NCBI GenBank assembly: GCA_015709635.1 | Contig: CP054180.1 | Location: forward strand, 1,364,001 to 1,428,000 | Source: Gammaproteobacteria bacterium | GTDB taxonomy: Bacteria > Pseudomonadota > Gammaproteobacteria > Burkholderiales > Nitrosomonadaceae | Direction of reading: 5' to 3' | Length of the DNA stretch: 64,000 nucleotides | Part shown: in pieces, positions 1 to 9,007 of the stretch | Layout of the letters: each line of letters begins with the position of its first letter | Numbering within the stretch: the stretch's first letter is position 1 | Notes under the pieces: model-generated | Databases searched by the model: none | Told to the model about the DNA's origin: nothing | Seen by the model: only the letters and a program-made list of their open reading frames with translations | Translations under genes and position numbers: made by a program

Positions 1-1
1 T

Positions 2-133
2 TGGATTGAATATCATTACCTACCTGCGATGCAGAATTTACCGCTTTTGGTGCGGTTAAAAGCAATCGCCATCGCCATCGCCATCGTAAATGCGTTACTT
101 GCCAGAGGTATGGGCGAGTCATCCGCAGTGTAA
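2..133 (+). CDS. C-terminal fragment of an unidentified protein
   Basis: An open frame runs in from the left window edge and stops at TAA 131-133, giving about 43 residues. I do not recognise the family. The stretch contains a run of GCCATC hexamers (about 67-90) that codes for alternating Ala-Ile, which could be a membrane helix or a repeat expansion. It may be the true 3' end of a gene lying mostly outside the window or a chance open frame. No start is visible. Confidence 0.25.
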   Translation, partial: WIEYHYLPAMQNLPLLVRLKAIAIAIAIVNALLARGMGESSAV

Positions 134-176
134 TAGCGCGAGCTAAGAAATAGGTTTAGATGCATTTATATTTTTG

Positions 177-827
177 CTAATCAGTGGTATGAATTGTTGC
201 AAGCCAATTCTCGAAAGCTTGATGATGATTCAAATCGTACTGCCAGCAAAGAAATCCTGATTTCTGACCGGAAATAATATTTTGCGGTTGATCATCGATA
301 TAAATCGTTGCCAATGGATCAAGCCGATATTTGTTAATCGCGTATTGATAGATGGCAGGATCCGGTTTCAGGATACCAACTTCAAATGACAATATTTTGC
401 GTTCAAAATAAGAAAACTCAGGATATTTTGTAAATATCCACGGACAATGAATCGCATTAATATTCGAGATCAGAATTAAAGCGTGATTATTGTCGGCGAA
501 TTCACGCACACACTGCCACATTGGTTCATTGACAGTAAAAATTTGCTGCCAAGTTTGATAGAACTGTTCCCGTGTAGCCTCGCTTTCCAAGATTCTCAAT
601 GCCCAATCGGCAAAGCTGGCTGGATTGGTTTGTCCGTATTCCAACGCATCTTTACATTGCAGCACTTGTTTAATTCGCTCATCCGGCTTGTCGATTCCTT
701 TGGGAATTAATCGCATCAGCGATGATTCGAAATCAAAATCCAATAAAACGCGACCGATATCAAATAAAAATGTTTTTGTGGACAATGGTGAAATTCGGTT
801 TCTTTGCTGTATGAAAGGATTATGCAA
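177..827 (-). CDS. HAD-superfamily phosphatase, YihX-like
   Basis: A 216-residue HAD hydrolase of the YihX/glucose-1-phosphate phosphatase type. The visible motifs are, in order: FDIGRVLLDFD near residue 22 (motif I in the DxGxV form, typical of this subfamily), LISN near 118 (motif II), LKPD near 152 (motif III lysine) and IYIDDQ near 175 (motif IV acids). The region between motifs I and II is the helical cap. The family dephosphorylates small phosphorylated metabolites in the cytoplasm; the substrate cannot be read from sequence. The only in-frame start upstream of motif I is a TTG at 827 with no good ribosome binding site, so the N-terminus is uncertain. It lies downstream of the 6S RNA terminator and probably has its own promoter. 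Confidence 0.8.
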   Translation of the reverse strand: MHNPFIQQRNRISPLSTKTFLFDIGRVLLDFDFESSLMRLIPKGIDKPDERIKQVLQCKDALEYGQTNPASFADWALRILESEATREQFYQTWQQIFTVNEPMWQCVREFADNNHALILISNINAIHCPWIFTKYPEFSYFERKILSFEVGILKPDPAIYQYAINKYRLDPLATIYIDDQPQNIISGQKSGFLCWQYDLNHHQAFENWLATIHTTD

Positions 828-845
828 GTAGAGACAGGATATGCA

Positions 846-889
846 AAAACGAAAAGGGACAAGAAATGTAGAATAACAATTCCTGTCCC
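846..889 (-). terminator. Rho-independent terminator after 6S RNA
   Basis: On the minus strand a GGGACAGGAA arm pairs with TTTCTTGTCCC and is followed by TTTTCGTTTTT. It sits directly downstream of the predicted 6S RNA and would end both that RNA and any read-through from zapA. Confidence 0.8.
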
Positions 890-896
890 GTAAGAG

Positions 897-1069
897 CTCC
901 CCACATATGCCGTCAGACCATCATCTTGAACCATAAGGTCCAAGGCGGCTGTTTCATGGATACATCAGGCACATCCTAAAAAGGCGCGCACAACAGTATC
1001 ACTTAAATCTACAGCCATTTTTTAACAATTGGTTCAAAGAATATAAGTCTTAACAAACATCGCAGGGAT
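897..1069 (-). ncRNA. ssrS: 6S RNA
   Basis: A non-coding stretch of about 173 nt directly after zapA, ending in a strong terminator. The 3' half contains CCTTGGACCTTATGGTTCAA followed by a CGGCATATGTGGGG-type closing strand, which matches the well-known 3' part of proteobacterial 6S RNA. The 5' end (CCCTGCGATGTTTG) can pair with this closing strand around a long internal bulge, as expected. The zapA-ssrS order is conserved in many proteobacteria. 6S RNA mimics an open promoter and sequesters sigma-70 RNA polymerase in slow growth. Exact ends are estimated from the closing stem. Confidence 0.85.
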
Positions 1070-1090
1070 TAACTTTATTCAAGCATTACT

Positions 1091-1390
1091 CTAATTTTCT
1101 TTCCGAGCAATTGCTCCATCAATCTTTTTTCTCAGTGCAGCAATTCTACGCCGAAATTCATTGATGTCAAAACCAGTTCCATCTCGCAACATCAGCAATT
1201 CATGCGTAATCCGTAATGCTGCGATTAGTGCAATGCGATCAGAATCGACAATCTTTCCTTCCGCTTTGATTTCCTGAATTTTTTTATCAAGGTAAGTAGC
1301 GGCGAGCAGAATTTCCTCGCGCTCGTCATCGGGACAAGCAATACAAAAATCTCGTCCCATGATGCTGATGTTGAGTGGATCGTTAGTCAT
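1091..1390 (-). CDS. zapA: Cell division protein ZapA
   Basis: A 99-residue protein with the ZapA N-terminal globular part (NISIMGRDFCIACPDDERE, residues 7-25, then a helix with LDKKIQEIK) and a C-terminal coiled-coil helix. ZapA crosslinks FtsZ protofilaments at the division site. The ATG at 1390 overlaps the end of the upstream zapB-like gene by 8 nt, so the two are probably translationally coupled. The 6S RNA gene follows immediately. Length and motif order fit the family. Confidence 0.93.
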   Translation of the reverse strand: MTNDPLNISIMGRDFCIACPDDEREEILLAATYLDKKIQEIKAEGKIVDSDRIALIAALRITHELLMLRDGTGFDINEFRRRIAALRKKIDGAIARKEN

Positions 1391-1580
1391 GATCGGGAAT
1401 ATCTAGCAGGAGTGATTCAAGCCGATCCGCAGCCACATGTATTTTTTCATTTAACTGCTCACAATGAGCGTGCGAATCTGCAAGTTCCTTACGCAACTTT
1501 TTATTTTCGGTATTTGTATCCTGATATAAGCGTAAAAGCAGATAAACTTTCTCTTCTAAGGATTTCAGTTCTGTTTCCAT
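1383..1580 (-). CDS. ZapB-like coiled-coil division protein (TIGR02449 type)
   Basis: A 65-residue, almost entirely helical protein with heptad-like Leu/Ile spacing from residue 2 to 59 (LKSLEEKVYLLLRLYQ, ENKKLRKEL, ADRLESLLLDI). It fits the small TIGR02449 family that sits upstream of zapA in many beta- and gammaproteobacteria and resembles ZapB. It is likely a ZapA/FtsZ-ring partner. Its stop overlaps the zapA start by 8 nt, which indicates one operon. The family assignment rests on context and coiled-coil character as much as on sequence. Confidence 0.8.
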   Translation of the reverse strand: METELKSLEEKVYLLLRLYQDTNTENKKLRKELADSHAHCEQLNEKIHVAADRLESLLLDIPDHD

Positions 1581-1712
1581 GGGAGCACTGACTTATGAAG
1601 TCTATCAAAAGGTTAATAGGTAGCCAAATATTAAATTCTTTTATTTTTGTGCCCCAGTATCTTTTACTGAAATAATTATTGTTATTTTATGAAATTGAAT
1701 GCAGCTGGGTAC

Positions 1713-1958
1713 TTACAGTTTGAGATGAGTGCCATCGCAAAAAGGTGCATTTCCAGTTTTCTTGCAGGTACATAACCAAGCCGTTTTATTCTCACTAACA
1801 CTAAATTTTTTAGGTGTAAATTCTGTATTCTTATGTGAGCCATCACAAAACGGTTGTGACTTGCTACGACCACAGGTACACCAATAATAATCTTTTTCCG
1901 ATTCGAGCTTAACCTCAATAGGTGAAAAAGACAGTTTTGTATCCGAGGGATTATTCAT
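1713..1958 (-). CDS. Double CDGSH iron-sulfur domain protein
   Basis: An 81-residue protein with two CDGSH motifs: CTCGRSKSQPFCDGSH (about residues 28-43) and CTCKKTGNAPFCDGTH (about 63-78). Each supplies the three Cys and one His that bind a labile [2Fe-2S] cluster in the mitoNEET/CISD family. Two motifs in one short chain is the usual bacterial form, which binds two clusters within a monomer. The role is probably redox or cluster transfer in the cytoplasm; no partner is adjacent. The ATG at 1958 has a purine-rich AAAGAAAT upstream. Both neighbours are cell-division genes but are separated by gaps, so it is probably an independent unit. Confidence 0.9.
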   Translation of the reverse strand: MNNPSDTKLSFSPIEVKLESEKDYYWCTCGRSKSQPFCDGSHKNTEFTPKKFSVSENKTAWLCTCKKTGNAPFCDGTHLKL

Positions 1959-2194
1959 TATTATTTCTTTATAAAATAATTAGTTAACGATTTCTTGATA
2001 ACTTTTCCTGGGAGTAAGGTAAATTTTATTTCCTGACTGAAATATTGCTCACTACTATAGCTATCATCTTACAATTATTGCTTAACAATATCCGCTAACT
2101 ATTTATTGTAAATGCTATTTATTGGAACGGTTGGTAGCTTTGATAGCGATTACGGATACTCCAGTATTTAACTTTAATTTTTATTAAAATTTAT

Positions 2195-3379
2195 TTACAC
2201 AAACAAACGTAAAGCGCTCGGGCCACCGGCACTGATGTGGTTTTTTTTCATTGCAGCTTGTATTTCGACAAGCTGTTGCTTGCTTCTTTGAATTCCGCTA
2301 TCACTGAGCGGCACACGATTATCGTCGACCATAATCCCGCCAAGCGTATTAGAAAAAATCTTTACCAGGTGCGTCATTTGATCGAACACTCTTTCGCCAT
2401 GTGCAACTCTTGGTACATCCAGTAAGAAAGTTACGCCATGTGTTGTCAACGACTTCATGTTATCGGGTAAGAATGGAGACGATTCATAATTGCTCAGTGT
2501 GAACAATATATTATTACTATCATCGCGATATTTGAACAAACCTTCCGGCTCAAGTTTAAATCCGGAAGCTTCCGCCAATGCGCGAATTTTGGTGCCGACA
2601 AAAGCGCCATTATCTTTGCTGATGATGTTGATACCAATCATGACATCCACTTCGGCGCAGAATTTATCGAGCATGACCGCTTTTTCATGCGTACTGACGA
2701 TATCGGGACATTCCGCTGTCGCATGGATTTGTGAAGCAAAATCTTGCACCAGATCGCGGAATTTGGATAAATTGACTTCGCTGATAGGGCCGGCTCTATC
2801 GGCAAGCTGCAAACAACCTTTTAAGTGACTGTAGCCATCGCTATCCACGTTGGATTCGTTGGTAATTTCCTCCCACGGTTCATTTTTGTTTTGTTGACCA
2901 AGCCAATAAACGGGTTTTCCGAAATCGAATTTTCTTTGCAATAACTTGGCAATATGGGTATTGGGAATAACCGATTCGGACCGGACGTTGACAATGTAAT
3001 TGGCAGTGTTGTCGTAATCCAATAATGGAGAAGCTGCCGATGAAGTTGCAACAGTACTCACCGGAATATTGACCGCAGTCTGCGCAGGAGGTGTGATCGG
3101 CGTTCTTTTCGGCTCGTCGATCGGTGCCTCAACTGGGGCAAAAGCGTCAAACGATGGATCGACCGGTGCTTTATTGAATTTTGGCTCAATGCGCTGAAAA
3201 GATTCTTCGGGAATTTGATCATCCAGCAGAATGTCATCGTGCTTATGATCAAATGCGGCTTGTACTTTTCGCCGGTAACGCAGTTGTTGCATCCAGTTGA
3301 AGACAACAACACCGGCAATAACGATGATGCCGATGATGATCAAGCTTATCTGCAAGTCACTCATACTCAATATCTCCAT
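2195..3379 (-). CDS. zipA: Cell division protein ZipA
   Basis: A 394-residue bitopic membrane protein. One N-terminal transmembrane helix (about residues 9-29, ISLIIIGIIVIAGVVVF) is followed by a basic patch (RYRRK), a long Pro/Ala-rich linker to about residue 240, and a C-terminal FtsZ-binding domain. ZipA anchors FtsZ to the inner membrane. The start was set at ATG 3379 because GAGGAG lies six bases upstream; a longer reading would begin at an unsupported codon at 3433. It lies 83 nt downstream of smc, the order seen in many beta- and gammaproteobacteria (smc-zipA, often followed by ligA). Here ligA is not next; a CDGSH gene follows after a 236-nt gap. Confidence 0.9.
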   Translation of the reverse strand: MEILSMSDLQISLIIIGIIVIAGVVVFNWMQQLRYRRKVQAAFDHKHDDILLDDQIPEESFQRIEPKFNKAPVDPSFDAFAPVEAPIDEPKRTPITPPAQTAVNIPVSTVATSSAASPLLDYDNTANYIVNVRSESVIPNTHIAKLLQRKFDFGKPVYWLGQQNKNEPWEEITNESNVDSDGYSHLKGCLQLADRAGPISEVNLSKFRDLVQDFASQIHATAECPDIVSTHEKAVMLDKFCAEVDVMIGINIISKDNGAFVGTKIRALAEASGFKLEPEGLFKYRDDSNNILFTLSNYESSPFLPDNMKSLTTHGVTFLLDVPRVAHGERVFDQMTHLVKIFSNTLGGIMVDDNRVPLSDSGIQRSKQQLVEIQAAMKKNHISAGGPSALRLFV

Positions 3380-3462
3380 ATTATCTCCTCGCTGTTTCGC
3401 GAAATTGCCATTGCCTACACCGCAGAAAACCAATTATGTCAGTTTTGTTTGGCTAATCACAG

Positions 3463-6400
3463 TTATCCAATCGCCGGCTGTTTTTCACGTTTCCCCATTT
3501 TAATCGCAGCCGCAAGATCGACCGCCACTATTCTTGAAACCCCTTGTTCCTGCATTGTAACCCCAATTAATCGCTGCGCCATTTCCATGGTAATTTTATT
3601 ATGGCTGATGAATAGAAATTGGGTTTGTTTCGCCATATTTTTTACCAATTCGCAGAAACGGTTGGTATTGCTGTCATCGAGTGGCGCATCAACTTCATCA
3701 AGCAAACAAAAAGGCGCCGGATTCAGCCGGAATAACGAAAAAATCAATGCCAAAGCCGTTAACGCTTTCTCACCGCCGGATAGCAATTGAATGGAACTAT
3801 TTTTTTTTCCGGGCGGTTGCGCGGTCAGTAATAAGCCGGCATCCGAGATCTTGTCATCACAAAATTCGAGCTTGGCATTTCCCCCAGCGAATATGACTGG
3901 AAAAATCTCGTTTAAATAGATATTTACTTGCGTGAATGTTTCTTGCAAACGCATTTCGGTTTCCCGGTCTATTTGCTGAATGGCGTTTTCCAGTGTCGCG
4001 ATTGCGGCATTTAAATCCTGTAACTGCACCAGTAAGCCGGATTCTCTGCTGCGGGCAATTTCAAGTTCTTGCAATGCGGCAAGATTGACAGATCCTAATG
4101 CTGCGATTTCCGCATTCAGTTTTTGAATTTCTGCTTGCCATGCACTAACACTCTTTTTTGCCGGGTGAAGCAATGCCGATTCCGTATCGGCATTTGCTTC
4201 TCTGATCAATTCATCAAATTGAGCAATGGTCAAGCTGGCTGCTTGCTCTTTGAGCCGGGCTTGATTGATTCCCTCGCGTAAGGAGTGCGATTTTTGTTCG
4301 GATGCCAGCCGCACGCTTTCAATTTCGCGCAAATTACGAGCGGTGTCTGCTACTGTCTGGCGTGCTTGTCGTGCGGTTTGTTCGATCGATTTGCGCTGTA
4401 ACCGGGCGGTTTCTAACTGTTCATTCAGCGCTGCTGGATTTAAGTCGTGTATTTCACTGAGCAAATTGGCGTGGTTCTGCATCAAACTTTTCAGATCTTC
4501 ATCTATTGATTGAATATTCAGTTCTATTTCACTGATTTTGTTATGACAAGTTTGAACATGGAAAGCAGTTTCCTGCACTGCTTTTGATGCTTGCTGAATA
4601 TTTTGCCGCTGCTTTGCCAGTGATTGATTGGCGGTTTCCCAAGCAAGCTGTGCTTGTTGCACTTGTTCTCTAAATGCAGCAATTTTCTGCTGATTTTCCG
4701 TCAAGCTTGCATTTGCAGATGCTTGCAGAGATTTCTCATGATCCAACGCTTGCCGGATTTCCGTCAACTCGGCATCGATCTGATCGCTGCGGTGAGTTGC
4801 GCGCTCGTTGGCCTGCGACAGCTTCACAGTTTCGAGTTGTAGTGTATGCCATTGCTGCTGCAGTCGCTTGCTGTTGTCGTCACTGATCCGGACGGCATCG
4901 CGTAATTCGGCGCACTGCTGTTCGGTTTTTGCCAGTAAATCACGTTGCACGCAGAGGGAAGATTCAAGTTGATCAGCTTCTTTTTGCAGTTGAATGAGCT
5001 CTTGCTGCCTGGACAGAACGCCGTGCAATTGCGAATCGGGCGCGTAAAAAATGACGCTCGCCCACGTAATGATATGCCCTTCGCGGGTGACGAGCGTATC
5101 GGCGGAGCTTAACAGCGCTTTTTTATCGAGACCTTCAGCGATATCTTTTACTATGTATACATTGCTTAGCCAATGGTTGAGTACAGTCTGAATCCCGGGT
5201 TGATCGACTGTGACATGAGTCAGTAATTTTTCACACGCAAGGCGGTCCTTGAAGGGGATGGGTTGATCGCCAACAACAGTGAGGGGAACGGGTTCTTCAA
5301 AAATCGCCCATTTTCCGGCCGGTGCCTCGCCGATCCAATTGCGGATAGTATCCAATTGCGCTAATTCAATGCTGTTGAGTCGTTCGCGCAGAATAGCCTC
5401 CAGAGCGTTTTCCCATTCGGGGTGGATTTGAATTTTTTGCCATAAGCGCGGCAGAGTATCGAGTTGTTGTTTGCGCAACCAGGCAGTTAAATTTTGATTG
5501 GTTTCCAATTTTTGCTGCAAGCTTTGCAATGCAGTATGACGGGCCGTAGCTTGGGACAACGTATGCTGGAATTTTTGCAGTTCACCGGTAATTTGTTGCT
5601 TGGCGTTAGTTGCCACTAAAGATTGGCTTTCGAGTGCCTGCTGCTTTTGCCGCTCTGCTATTAAAGTATTTTCAATGTGATTCATCTCACGCTGCAATTC
5701 CGCCATTTTGGCCGGATCTATGGCGATAAATTCATTTCGCTCTTGCTGCAGACGTGCGGCGCGTGCTTCAAGCTGCTGAATATTTTTTGCGGCGTGCTGG
5801 AGATGATTCTCTTCAAGCCGGCTGGCTTGTTCGATGAGCAGCAGATCATGCCGGGATTGGTTTAATTCTTCCTGGCATGCAACAAAATTGGCTTCAATAG
5901 CCGGGAGCTTATTATTTTCTTCCTGGCTTTTCTGAATGCTTTCTTGTTGCGCGGATTCGGCTTGTGTCTTTTCCTGGCGCCAATGCGCCAGGTTTTCCAA
6001 TTTGATATCTTTTGACTGCGTGCTTTTTTGTTGCTGATCCTCGATTTGCCGGATTTGCTGCAGCAAGCGTTCCTGCGTATTTTTCAGGTGATTAATTTCT
6101 TGCTCCAGGCGTCCTATTTCAGCATCGGCGCCATAGAGCCGGCCTTGCACCTGAAGTAATGCGTCATTCACGGCATGTTCTTCTGCACGAGCTTCTTCAT
6201 AGTTTTTTTCCGCATGGCGCTGAGTGGACAGTGTGGTTTCCAGTTCGATTTCAAGTGTCCGGATCTCCTGGTGCGCATGATCGCGTTGCTTTCCGGCTTC
6301 AGTTCTGCGTAACAGCCATAACTGCAATTGCGCGTGATGCAATTTTTCTTGTAAATCGTTAAACAGCTGAGCGGTTTTTGCTTGTACTTCCAAATGCCGC

Positions 6401-7014
6401 AATTGCGCTTCCAATTCCTGGCGGATATCTTCCAGCCGCGTGAGATTTTTCCGTGATTCCGCAAGCCGTGTGGAAGTTTCCTGTCTTCTTTCGCGATATT
6501 GGGAAATTCCCGCCGCTTCTTCCAAGAAATTTCTCAGTTCATGCGGTTTGGCCTCAATGATCCGGGAAATCATGCCTTGCTCGATAATGGCGTAACCGCG
6601 CCCGCCGACTCCCGTACCCAGGAAAAGATCGGCGATATCGCGCCGCCGCACTTGCAGATTGTTAATGTAATAACTCGAGATGCCATCACGCTGCAAAACA
6701 CGTTTAATGGCGATCTCGGCATAACTGGACCATTGTCCGGTTATTTTTTTTAAATGATTGTCAAAAACGATTTCTACGCTGGCACGCCCGACGGCTTTAC
6801 GGTTATCCGATCCGGAAAAAATGACGTCCTGCATCGAATCACCCCGGAGTGCGGATGCCTTCGATTCACCCAGAACCCAGCGTACCGCGTCGATAATATT
6901 CGATTTGCCGCAACCATTGGGACCGACGATACCGACCAGGTCTTGGGAGATGGGAACTAAAGTGGGATCGACAAATGATTTGAAGCCTGCAAGCTTGATA
7001 TGAGCTAAGCGCAA
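3463..7014 (-). CDS. smc: Chromosome segregation protein SMC
   Basis: A full-length 1183-residue SMC ATPase. The N-terminal head has the Walker A GPNGCGKSN (about residues 31-39). Two long coiled coils (about 170-500 and 660-1010) flank a hinge domain near 510-650. The C-terminal head has the signature LLSGGEKALTALAL and Walker B FCLLDEVDAPLDD. SMC forms the condensin ring that compacts and segregates chromosomes with ScpA/ScpB, which are not in this window. Translation starts at a TTG (7014): the first residues MRLAHIKLAGFKSF match the conserved SMC N-terminus exactly, so this unusual start is well supported. Confidence 0.97.
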   Translation of the reverse strand: MRLAHIKLAGFKSFVDPTLVPISQDLVGIVGPNGCGKSNIIDAVRWVLGESKASALRGDSMQDVIFSGSDNRKAVGRASVEIVFDNHLKKITGQWSSYAEIAIKRVLQRDGISSYYINNLQVRRRDIADLFLGTGVGGRGYAIIEQGMISRIIEAKPHELRNFLEEAAGISQYRERRQETSTRLAESRKNLTRLEDIRQELEAQLRHLEVQAKTAQLFNDLQEKLHHAQLQLWLLRRTEAGKQRDHAHQEIRTLEIELETTLSTQRHAEKNYEEARAEEHAVNDALLQVQGRLYGADAEIGRLEQEINHLKNTQERLLQQIRQIEDQQQKSTQSKDIKLENLAHWRQEKTQAESAQQESIQKSQEENNKLPAIEANFVACQEELNQSRHDLLLIEQASRLEENHLQHAAKNIQQLEARAARLQQERNEFIAIDPAKMAELQREMNHIENTLIAERQKQQALESQSLVATNAKQQITGELQKFQHTLSQATARHTALQSLQQKLETNQNLTAWLRKQQLDTLPRLWQKIQIHPEWENALEAILRERLNSIELAQLDTIRNWIGEAPAGKWAIFEEPVPLTVVGDQPIPFKDRLACEKLLTHVTVDQPGIQTVLNHWLSNVYIVKDIAEGLDKKALLSSADTLVTREGHIITWASVIFYAPDSQLHGVLSRQQELIQLQKEADQLESSLCVQRDLLAKTEQQCAELRDAVRISDDNSKRLQQQWHTLQLETVKLSQANERATHRSDQIDAELTEIRQALDHEKSLQASANASLTENQQKIAAFREQVQQAQLAWETANQSLAKQRQNIQQASKAVQETAFHVQTCHNKISEIELNIQSIDEDLKSLMQNHANLLSEIHDLNPAALNEQLETARLQRKSIEQTARQARQTVADTARNLREIESVRLASEQKSHSLREGINQARLKEQAASLTIAQFDELIREANADTESALLHPAKKSVSAWQAEIQKLNAEIAALGSVNLAALQELEIARSRESGLLVQLQDLNAAIATLENAIQQIDRETEMRLQETFTQVNIYLNEIFPVIFAGGNAKLEFCDDKISDAGLLLTAQPPGKKNSSIQLLSGGEKALTALALIFSLFRLNPAPFCLLDEVDAPLDDSNTNRFCELVKNMAKQTQFLFISHNKITMEMAQRLIGVTMQEQGVSRIVAVDLAAAIKMGKREKQPAIG

Positions 7015-7107
7015 TTTTTTGTTTATTGGATAAGGCAGTTATAATAATACGAGCGTATAACGCTTTTTATCATTGTAACCGAATTACTTTCACCATGAGC
7101 AGGAAGA

Positions 7108-7527
7108 ATGGCCAGCACACCAGAAAAAACACTTGAAACTTTTCCGAACCCGTTTATCGGGCGGGATTATCATATCCACATGGAAATTCCTGAATTTACT
7201 TGTTTATGTCCGAAAACAGGACAACCGGACTTTGCCACTTTGATTCTGGATTATGTACCGGATAAAAAATGTATTGAACTAAAAAGCTTGAAACTTTATA
7301 TCTGGTCGTACCGCGACGAAGGGGTATTTCATGAAGCGGTAACCAACAAAATTCTCGATGATCTCATAGCCGCTTTGAAACCTCGATATATTCGGATAAT
7401 TGCTCGTTTTTACGTGCGTGGCGGCATTTTCACCAATGTGATTGTCGATCACCGAAAAAAAGGATGGCAGCCCAAACCTATGGTTTTGCTTCAGGAATTC
7501 AATACACAATCGAATATTCGAGGATAA
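7108..7527 (+). CDS. queF: preQ1 synthase, NADPH-dependent 7-cyano-7-deazaguanine reductase
   Basis: A 139-residue single-domain (type I) QueF. It reduces preQ0 to preQ1 in queuosine biosynthesis. The catalytic Cys is C34 in EFTCLCP, followed by D41, and the QueF signature ELKSLKLYIWS lies near residues 57-67. The size matches the short form of the family rather than the tandem E. coli form. The start ATG at 7108 has AGGAAG just upstream. The gene is divergent from smc; a TATAAT-like -10 at 7040-7045 in the shared gap could serve it. queD lies far away at 47.7 kb in this window. Confidence 0.95.
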   Translation: MASTPEKTLETFPNPFIGRDYHIHMEIPEFTCLCPKTGQPDFATLILDYVPDKKCIELKSLKLYIWSYRDEGVFHEAVTNKILDDLIAALKPRYIRIIARFYVRGGIFTNVIVDHRKKGWQPKPMVLLQEFNTQSNIRG

Positions 7528-7682
7528 TATCTCATATTTTTCTCTAAGATATATAGACAACGCAATGATAATAAATATATTTTTATAATTAGGAATATTT
7601 TTTCATGTAAAAAATAGTTTGCAAATGTTGAAAATTTATATATCCTGTAAGTCGATATGGATATAAAAAATAATATATGTAA

Positions 7683-8972
7683 ATGATTATAAAAAGAAAT
7701 GGCCTCTTTATTTTACTAATATCACTATTTTTTGGGACTTGTTCATTAATATCGCTAAATGCATTTGCAGACAAATTAGTTCAAGACAGAATACAGTACC
7801 ATGCAAATTTATGGAGCCGTTTACAAAACGGCTTTGCCTTAGCGTTACCGCCCGATAGTAAGATAATTCGCAAAATAGGTATATCCTATACACAGAATCC
7901 TCAGCTGTTTGAACGCATTATTGCAAACAGCGAACGGTATTTGTTTTATATCGTTGAGGAAGTCGAGCGCCGCGGCATGCCAATGGAAATTGCTCTGATC
8001 CCCGTCATTGAAAGTGCATACAATCCATCGATTAAATCGAATAGTCAAACAGCGGGATTGTGGCAATTTCAACCGGAAACAGCCAAAGTTTTGGGATTAA
8101 CGCAAAATGTATGGCATGATGACCGGCGCGATATTGTCGCATCAACTCAGGCTGCACTGGATTACCTGCAGTATCTGCATCAGAAGTTTGATAATTGGAA
8201 GCTGGCAATTGCAGCTTATAATTTAGGTGAAGGCGCTGTCAGCAAAGTGCTTTCCAGGAATATTCATAAAGGCAGATCCGGTAATTTTTACGATTTAAAC
8301 CTTCCAAGCGATGTCAAGCACTATGTCTACAAGTTATTGGCAATTAAAGACATCATCATTAATACTAAGAAATATGGCATTCAGATTCGACCGATAGCGA
8401 ATCGACCGTATTTTGATACTATCAAAATACATGAACACATCGACATTCCTCTCGTTACCCGCCTTGCCAATATCTCCGAAACCGAATTCAACGCATTAAA
8501 CCCCGCTTACAATCGTTATGTAATAAAAGTACTCGATGAACCTCGTACCTTGTTATTACCGAAGAAAAATAAAGATATTTTCCTGAAGAATTTAGAAACG
8601 TACCAAGATCCCAGAATTTCATGGCAAATTTATCATGTGAAAAAAGGGGAAAATATCAACGAAATTGCAGTACGCCATCGTACTACTGTAAAGCAATTAC
8701 AAACGATCAACGGTATCGCTCGCAATAAAAATCTAACCCTCGGGCAAAAGATATTGGTTCCACATATGGTGTCGGAGTATCAGGAGGATAGTGTTGCGTT
8801 AAAGAAAAGACAGCTGCAGAACTACCAATCGAATGTTCATATAGTAAGAAAAGGGGATACCCTATATGAAATCGCCAAGCGGTACGGTACGACGATCAAC
8901 CAACTTAAGCTTTGGAATAATAATGATGAGAATCTATCCATTGGTCAGAAACTGGTTATTGTGAAAAGCTAA
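7683..8972 (+). CDS. mltD: Membrane-bound lytic murein transglycosylase D-like, two LysM domains
   Basis: A 429-residue exported enzyme that cleaves the glycan strands of peptidoglycan. An N-terminal signal segment (about 7-29) carries a Cys at 20 that could be a lipobox residue. The SLT domain spans about 95-220, with the catalytic Glu at 110 (PVIESAYNPS), the GLWQF motif and AAYNLGEG. Two LysM peptidoglycan-binding domains follow (about 325-369 and 384-428; each starts with VKKGENI or VRKGDTL and ends with GQKxxV). It is monocistronic; a stem-loop follows the stop codon. Ribosome binding at ATG 7683 looks weak in an AT-rich leader. Confidence 0.92.
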   Translation: MIIKRNGLFILLISLFFGTCSLISLNAFADKLVQDRIQYHANLWSRLQNGFALALPPDSKIIRKIGISYTQNPQLFERIIANSERYLFYIVEEVERRGMPMEIALIPVIESAYNPSIKSNSQTAGLWQFQPETAKVLGLTQNVWHDDRRDIVASTQAALDYLQYLHQKFDNWKLAIAAYNLGEGAVSKVLSRNIHKGRSGNFYDLNLPSDVKHYVYKLLAIKDIIINTKKYGIQIRPIANRPYFDTIKIHEHIDIPLVTRLANISETEFNALNPAYNRYVIKVLDEPRTLLLPKKNKDIFLKNLETYQDPRISWQIYHVKKGENINEIAVRHRTTVKQLQTINGIARNKNLTLGQKILVPHMVSEYQEDSVALKKRQLQNYQSNVHIVRKGDTLYEIAKRYGTTINQLKLWNNNDENLSIGQKLVIVKS

Positions 8973-8981
8973 TGGCGCAGT

Positions 8982-9007
8982 CTCAGTAAACCCCAGTTTC
9001 TACTGAG
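8982..9007. terminator. Stem-loop between convergent mltD and M17 peptidase genes
   Basis: CTCAGTA (8982-8988) pairs with TACTGAG (9001-9007) across a 12-nt loop, between two converging genes and overlapping the last codons of the peptidase. No T-tract follows, so it is at best a weak terminator. Confidence 0.35.

Noticed and set aside
7052..7069. Hairpin AGCGT-ATA-ACGCT followed by a T run in the smc-queF gap
   Set aside because: It has terminator form but lies in a divergent promoter region with no transcript to end in that direction; the stem is only five base pairs.
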